Of a stretch of DNA of 64,000 nucleotides, positions 60,662 to 64,000 are shown in pieces (the stretch's first letter is position 1; each line of letters opens with the position of its first letter). Below the pieces are notes generated by a model, which worked only from the letters and a program-made list of their open reading frames with translations, did not search any database and was not told where the DNA came from. The stretch covers positions 13,908,879-13,972,878 of the forward strand of contig JAAOOA010000006.1 of NCBI GenBank assembly GCA_012861695.1, read 5' to 3'. Source of the stretch: Trematomus loennbergii (lineage: Eukaryota; Chordata; Actinopteri; Perciformes; Nototheniidae). The translations under genes were made by a program, and so were the position numbers.

Positions 60662-61130
60662 CACCCGTACAGGGGGGAGTCTGGTCTGGACCTTTCACCG
60701 TACATTATCTGGTTAATGGCGAAATCTACAAGTCAGTTCAATCCCCAGATCAACTGCTAGCAAACCACGGGCTAGCAGCTGTCAGCTAACGTAATAGTTT
60801 GACAGGGGGTTCACGTGTGCTGTTGACTTGAGTCTAAATCCACCTCGGTGATAGTGGTTTGTCCTTGACGTTTGATGGTTAGAGGAGTTGTACACATCTC
60901 ATAACCAAATCAACGCTGCTGTCAGGCTGACGGTAGCTTAGCTAAACTACTTTGCTGCGTGAGCATACCTAGCTAGCTAACATTAGCTTGTGTTGCTAGC
61001 GGTACAATACAATACTATTAGCATAGTATTCTAGGATAGCATTGCGGCTAGCGGAGTTGTACGAACTGTACCGACATAGGAGCTGTCAATTTCGAGACGG
61101 ATAGGGCTAAATATATCAAGTATAGTTACC

Positions 61131-61200
61131 AGTTTGGCTACGTTTTCCGCTGTAGTTTAATCCCACCAGTTAACTAGCCATCTCCTTTTCAAAACACGAG
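61131..61200 (-). other. btbd10: btbd10 5' untranslated first exon (inferred)
   Basis: The minus-strand sequence ending GCCAAACTG is followed by a GTAACT donor at 61129-61128. Its only ATG (ATGGCTAGTTAA) closes after three codons. Position upstream of the homologous coding exon and downstream of a TCTCGCGAGA/CRE promoter suggests a noncoding first exon. The start site is not determined. Confidence 0.45.
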
Positions 61201-61201
61201 T

Positions 61202-61428
61202 TGACGTCCGACGTGACGACGGCTAGATGTGACGTACAGACGCACACAAAGCTAGAAATGATGGCTGTTGCCAAACTTGCTAGTTATTCACATTTACTTT
61301 GTCTGAAACGTATGAAAAGAGATGTACAAAATGTAAATGTTTTGAAGGTTATCGATTTGTTTTCAACATTTGGTAAAGGAGTTTTACTATTTCCCTAAAA
61401 GGAAATCGTTTGTTGAAGTCTCGCGAGA
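61202..61428 (-). promoter_or_regulatory. btbd10: btbd10 promoter: CRE-like cluster and TCTCGCGAGA palindrome
   Basis: Three TGACG half-sites (TGACGTCC at 61202, TGACGAC at 61214, TGACGTAC at 61230) and the perfect palindrome TCTCGCGAGA (61419-61428). The latter is an established element of TATA-less housekeeping promoters, linked to ZBTB33. No TATA box was seen. Confidence 0.6.
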
Positions 61429-62732
61429 CTTGCGGCATGTTTCTTTGTTCCTTTTTTTTCTCCGCTCACTTTATTTATCAATGTAAGCACATACAAACGT
61501 TATAAAGATGAAAACGTCAGGAAATAAACATACATTTGAAAAGATACAAACGCTAATGAAAAGGAAATGTTAATGAATATACTGTAGGAACATGATAAAT
61601 TAAACAAATTCAATAATCACATTAGCCTACTAGTACAGATACAGTTGGACGTCTCATTTTGCCCGAGGATTTGTAATGTTTCTAATCCTTGTGGAAAATG
61701 GAGGTTAATAAAGAGGTTTTGTGATAGATAAACAATATGCCTATAATTGTTTTTAAAATGGAAAATAGCTTAGTAACAGATACAATTACAATGGTGATGC
61801 ATGAAATTATAATTATAAAAATATTCATTTATTTTAAAATGAATAAATAAAACAAATAGAAAGATCCGAGAATTTAAATCAGCTACAGTATGCAACTTTG
61901 GAGGATGATTTATGTCTATAGGCATGGTAAAGTCTCATAAAAATGAATAAACCAGCCATACAAGAAATCCCTTTTTGAAATAGTTTGTTTTACTGTTGAA
62001 TCTCAAGACCTTGACCTTCCCAGAAATGTTAAACACAATTATCATCTCTGTTGAGTTGTTGTAGGTTGCAGCTCATAAAAGGGACACATGGAAAAAATAC
62101 TAAATAGCTTGGTGATATGATTTTAAAATGTTTAATCAGCACTGAACATGTTTCAATAGAAACCATTTAGTAGTAGAGGAAAATACAAGGCATAAAGGAT
62201 TGTGCAAGTCAATACTAGAATGCAAAAACAATAATGTATTCTCCTTAAATTAATTACATGAGGATGCCTCTAATGTGCAAGTGAAACAATACATAGAGTA
62301 CATATAAGACTAGCTGTTTACAGTAGTTGGTCCTTGTTTACACAGTAAAAAACATGAATTTAGTTAATTTAAAACATGTAGTCAGAACGGGAGAGTATGA
62401 GGTAATATTTACCTCTTTTAGAAACCTGTGTGTGAAGACATTTTCTTCCATATGATGGCCTGCATATTGAATTTAACTATTGCTAGACATTGTAAAAGAA
62501 TGTAAACAAATTAATTAATTTAATATAATTCAAATATTTAACATACGAGTGAAATAAATAAAAATAAAATAAGAAAACAAACAATAACAAATCTAATTAA
62601 ACATTAACAAAATAATAAATTATCAATAGGACAGACATACAAAATAATAACAGCTAGAAAAAATTTTCACTGTCAGATCCTCAAATGTCGCATGGGGCTT
62701 CTGTTCAATAAAATATAAAAAATAGGTTTAAT
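61429..62732. other. Region between the btbd10 promoter and the pth stop
   Basis: Strongly AT-rich. It includes the pth 3'UTR, whose end is undetermined. No ORF or repeat family was recognised. Confidence 0.6.
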
Positions 62733-63130
62733 TCAACTTTTCCGCTTTTTCAATCCAAGAACATCCTTTGGGCAAATATTGACAATATTTCCCAATTGTC
62801 CATGTTGTGGTTTGGCACTAGCAACGGTGATGTCCTTTAACTTTTCCTGAAGCCAGTCCTGTCTGTCTCCCACTTGTTTGTGTTCCCGAACGTTGTGCAT
62901 TAGCTGTACCTCACTGATGGTTCTCTTTCTGTAGAAATAAAAAATACCCAGAAATTAATTCATCATAAATGAATTATTCATTATAATAAATTATTTCTAA
63001 TAATTAACTAATAATTCTTAGAATTCTCAATGAGAATAAAACAAATTCACCTCAGTGGTCTTGCCTCTATGTGTAAACTGGCGAGGAAGAGTATCAGAAC
63101 CAATGCTTCAAAGTACCTCAATGAAAACAT
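62733..63130 (-). CDS. pth: Parathyroid hormone precursor (PTH)
   Basis: Secreted calcium-regulating hormone acting on PTH receptors. Two coding exons: 63130-63051 and 62928-62733, joined in phase 2; 91 residues. Residues 1-23 form a signal peptide with hydrophobic core ALVLILFLASLHIEA. RPLRKR is a short propeptide ending in a dibasic cleavage site. The mature peptide (62 residues) starts TISEVQLMHNVREHKQ and keeps the receptor-binding tryptophan in QDWLQEKLKDI. Human mature PTH has 84 residues (SVSEIQLMHN start). The intron within the propeptide matches the mammalian PTH gene. Position next to btbd10 is the expected synteny. The peptide is short even for fish and has one cysteine (NICPKD) and a basic end (KKRKS). 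Teleost subtype (pth1a or pth1b) is not resolved. Confidence 0.93.
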
Positions 63131-63139
63131 GTTGAGAAA
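63051..63139 (-). CDS. pth: pth exon 2: signal peptide and most of the propeptide
   Basis: Acceptor TTTGTTTCAG, nine untranslated bases, then ATG (63128-63130), donor GTGAAT after 63051. Coding part is 80 nt. Confidence 0.92.
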
Positions 63140-63266
63140 CTGAAACAAATAAAGTGAAATAGTGATTAGAAAAAACAAATGTCATTGCCTCCTAATATAT
63201 ATTTTTATGATATCCAATTATCCAATTATATATTCAACAACGGATCCACTTTCATGTCATTCTTAC

Positions 63267-63335
63267 CAGGTTTTCTGTCCTTATATCCAGGAAAAATAGG
63301 TTTGGCCAGATTTGTTCGGCAAACTTGTTGATCAG
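63267..63335 (-). other. pth: pth 5' untranslated exon 1 (inferred)
   Basis: Lies about 30 bp downstream of a TATA box and ends at ACCTG with donor GTAAGA (63266-63261). It matches the noncoding first exon of PTH genes. The start is estimated from the TATA distance. Confidence 0.6.
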
Positions 63336-63360
63336 TCTTCCGTGCACGGACGGTTCTCTC

Positions 63361-63369
63361 CTTTATATA
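63361..63369 (-). promoter_or_regulatory. pth: pth TATA box
   Basis: Minus-strand TATATAAAG, placed about 95 bp upstream of the exon 1 donor. Mammalian PTH genes also use TATA promoters. Confidence 0.75.
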
Positions 63370-64000
63370 CAGCGTAGCCCTCCCCTGGTCATCAATAAGC
63401 CATTTTCACTGTTGATGTTGATGTCACTTTTCAAATGCATCGATGGGGACAGGCATCTGCATGACACCACCTCTACCACCAGTCACTACTAACTCATCTT
63501 TCAACACCTCCACAAAGTGCCCCGTTCGTCACCCTGTTTTTGAATTTGTAACATTTGTACTGGTCATGCTGAATATCAGGACTTTGTGTCAGATGAAACA
63601 CTTTTTATTTATGAAACTAATTTCGCTATTGATCCCTAATTAGATATGTCTCATGCAGTGGGACTGCAGTGAAAACATATACTCTTTGAAATGGCAATGA
63701 CTGTCAAGCTTAGTTTATTAGCAATGTAATTTATTTTATGGTTCACCTCATGCAAGCATCTAAAGGTCAGGAAGAGGTTAAACTGGGCCAGCTTGAAGGG
63801 GATGAAGCAAAGGGACCAATCCAGTGCTGTCAGCCACACAGGAGATGGCCACGACTATTTAGTGCAGGATGTTCATCGAGTCAGGAGACTGCCTGCTCTT
63901 TGACTGAATCTCTGCAGAGTTCTCCTACACATGCCAAATTGTCTGTCAATTACTTCACTGTAGAACCTGGAGAGTACTTACCTTGCATCAGCTGTGGAGT
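63370..64000. other. DNA upstream of pth to the window edge
   Basis: No gene recognised. At the very edge the minus strand reads CTGATGCAAG-GTAAGT, a good donor sequence, but too little of any exon is inside the window to judge it. Confidence 0.5.

Noticed and set aside
63975..64000. Possible minus-strand exon ending CTGATGCAAG with GTAAGT donor
   Set aside because: Only about 20 bases of the supposed exon are in the window; a GTAAGT word alone is not enough to call a gene.

Overview
This window is vertebrate nuclear DNA, almost certainly from a ray-finned (teleost) fish. Four genes can be read from spliced exons with conserved protein sequence: tead1 (+), rassf10 (+), btbd10 (-) and pth (-). 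Their order and orientation match the human 11p15 block TEAD1-RASSF10-(BMAL1/ARNTL)-BTBD10-PTH. Moderate introns, very long CA microsatellites, several teleost-type dispersed repeats and LINE tails, and a short fish-style PTH also point to a teleost. The species cannot be told, nor which teleost-duplication paralogue (a or b) each gene is.

Layout. 1-4858: noncoding DNA, probably a 5'UTR intron of tead1. 4859-30263: the whole tead1 coding region, 424 codons without the microexon. It starts at a non-AUG AUU codon, has two tandem alternative exons for the end of the DNA-binding TEA domain (21111-21173 and 21264-21326) and a 12-nt microexon (23419-23430). 30264 to about 33130: tead1 3'UTR. 36057-37366: single-exon rassf10, broken by a one-base frame slip at a run of seven C. 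About 37.6-55.3 kb: gene-free DNA with a 450-bp CA repeat, a LINE fragment carrying a nested hAT-type MITE with an 8-bp target duplication, three copies of a TTAA-flanked MITE, and a perfect 17-bp hairpin. 56014-61200: btbd10 (minus) with a TCTCGCGAGA/CRE-type promoter. 62733-63369: pth (minus) with a TATA box.

How the genes relate. TEAD1 is the DNA-binding output factor of the Hippo/YAP pathway. RASSF10 belongs to the N-terminal RASSF group. BTBD10 is an Akt-binding BTB protein. PTH is a calcium-regulating hormone. They form a conserved synteny block, not an operon-like unit.

The most interesting signal is the isoform-generating architecture in tead1. One exon of the TEA-domain pair is TEAD1-like (RRKSRE, with the PKA-type serine). 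The other resembles the fixed sequence of TEAD3 (RKKVRE, no serine). Together with the optional four-residue microexon this gives four in-frame DNA-binding-domain variants from one gene. No bmal1-like exons were recognised between rassf10 and btbd10.
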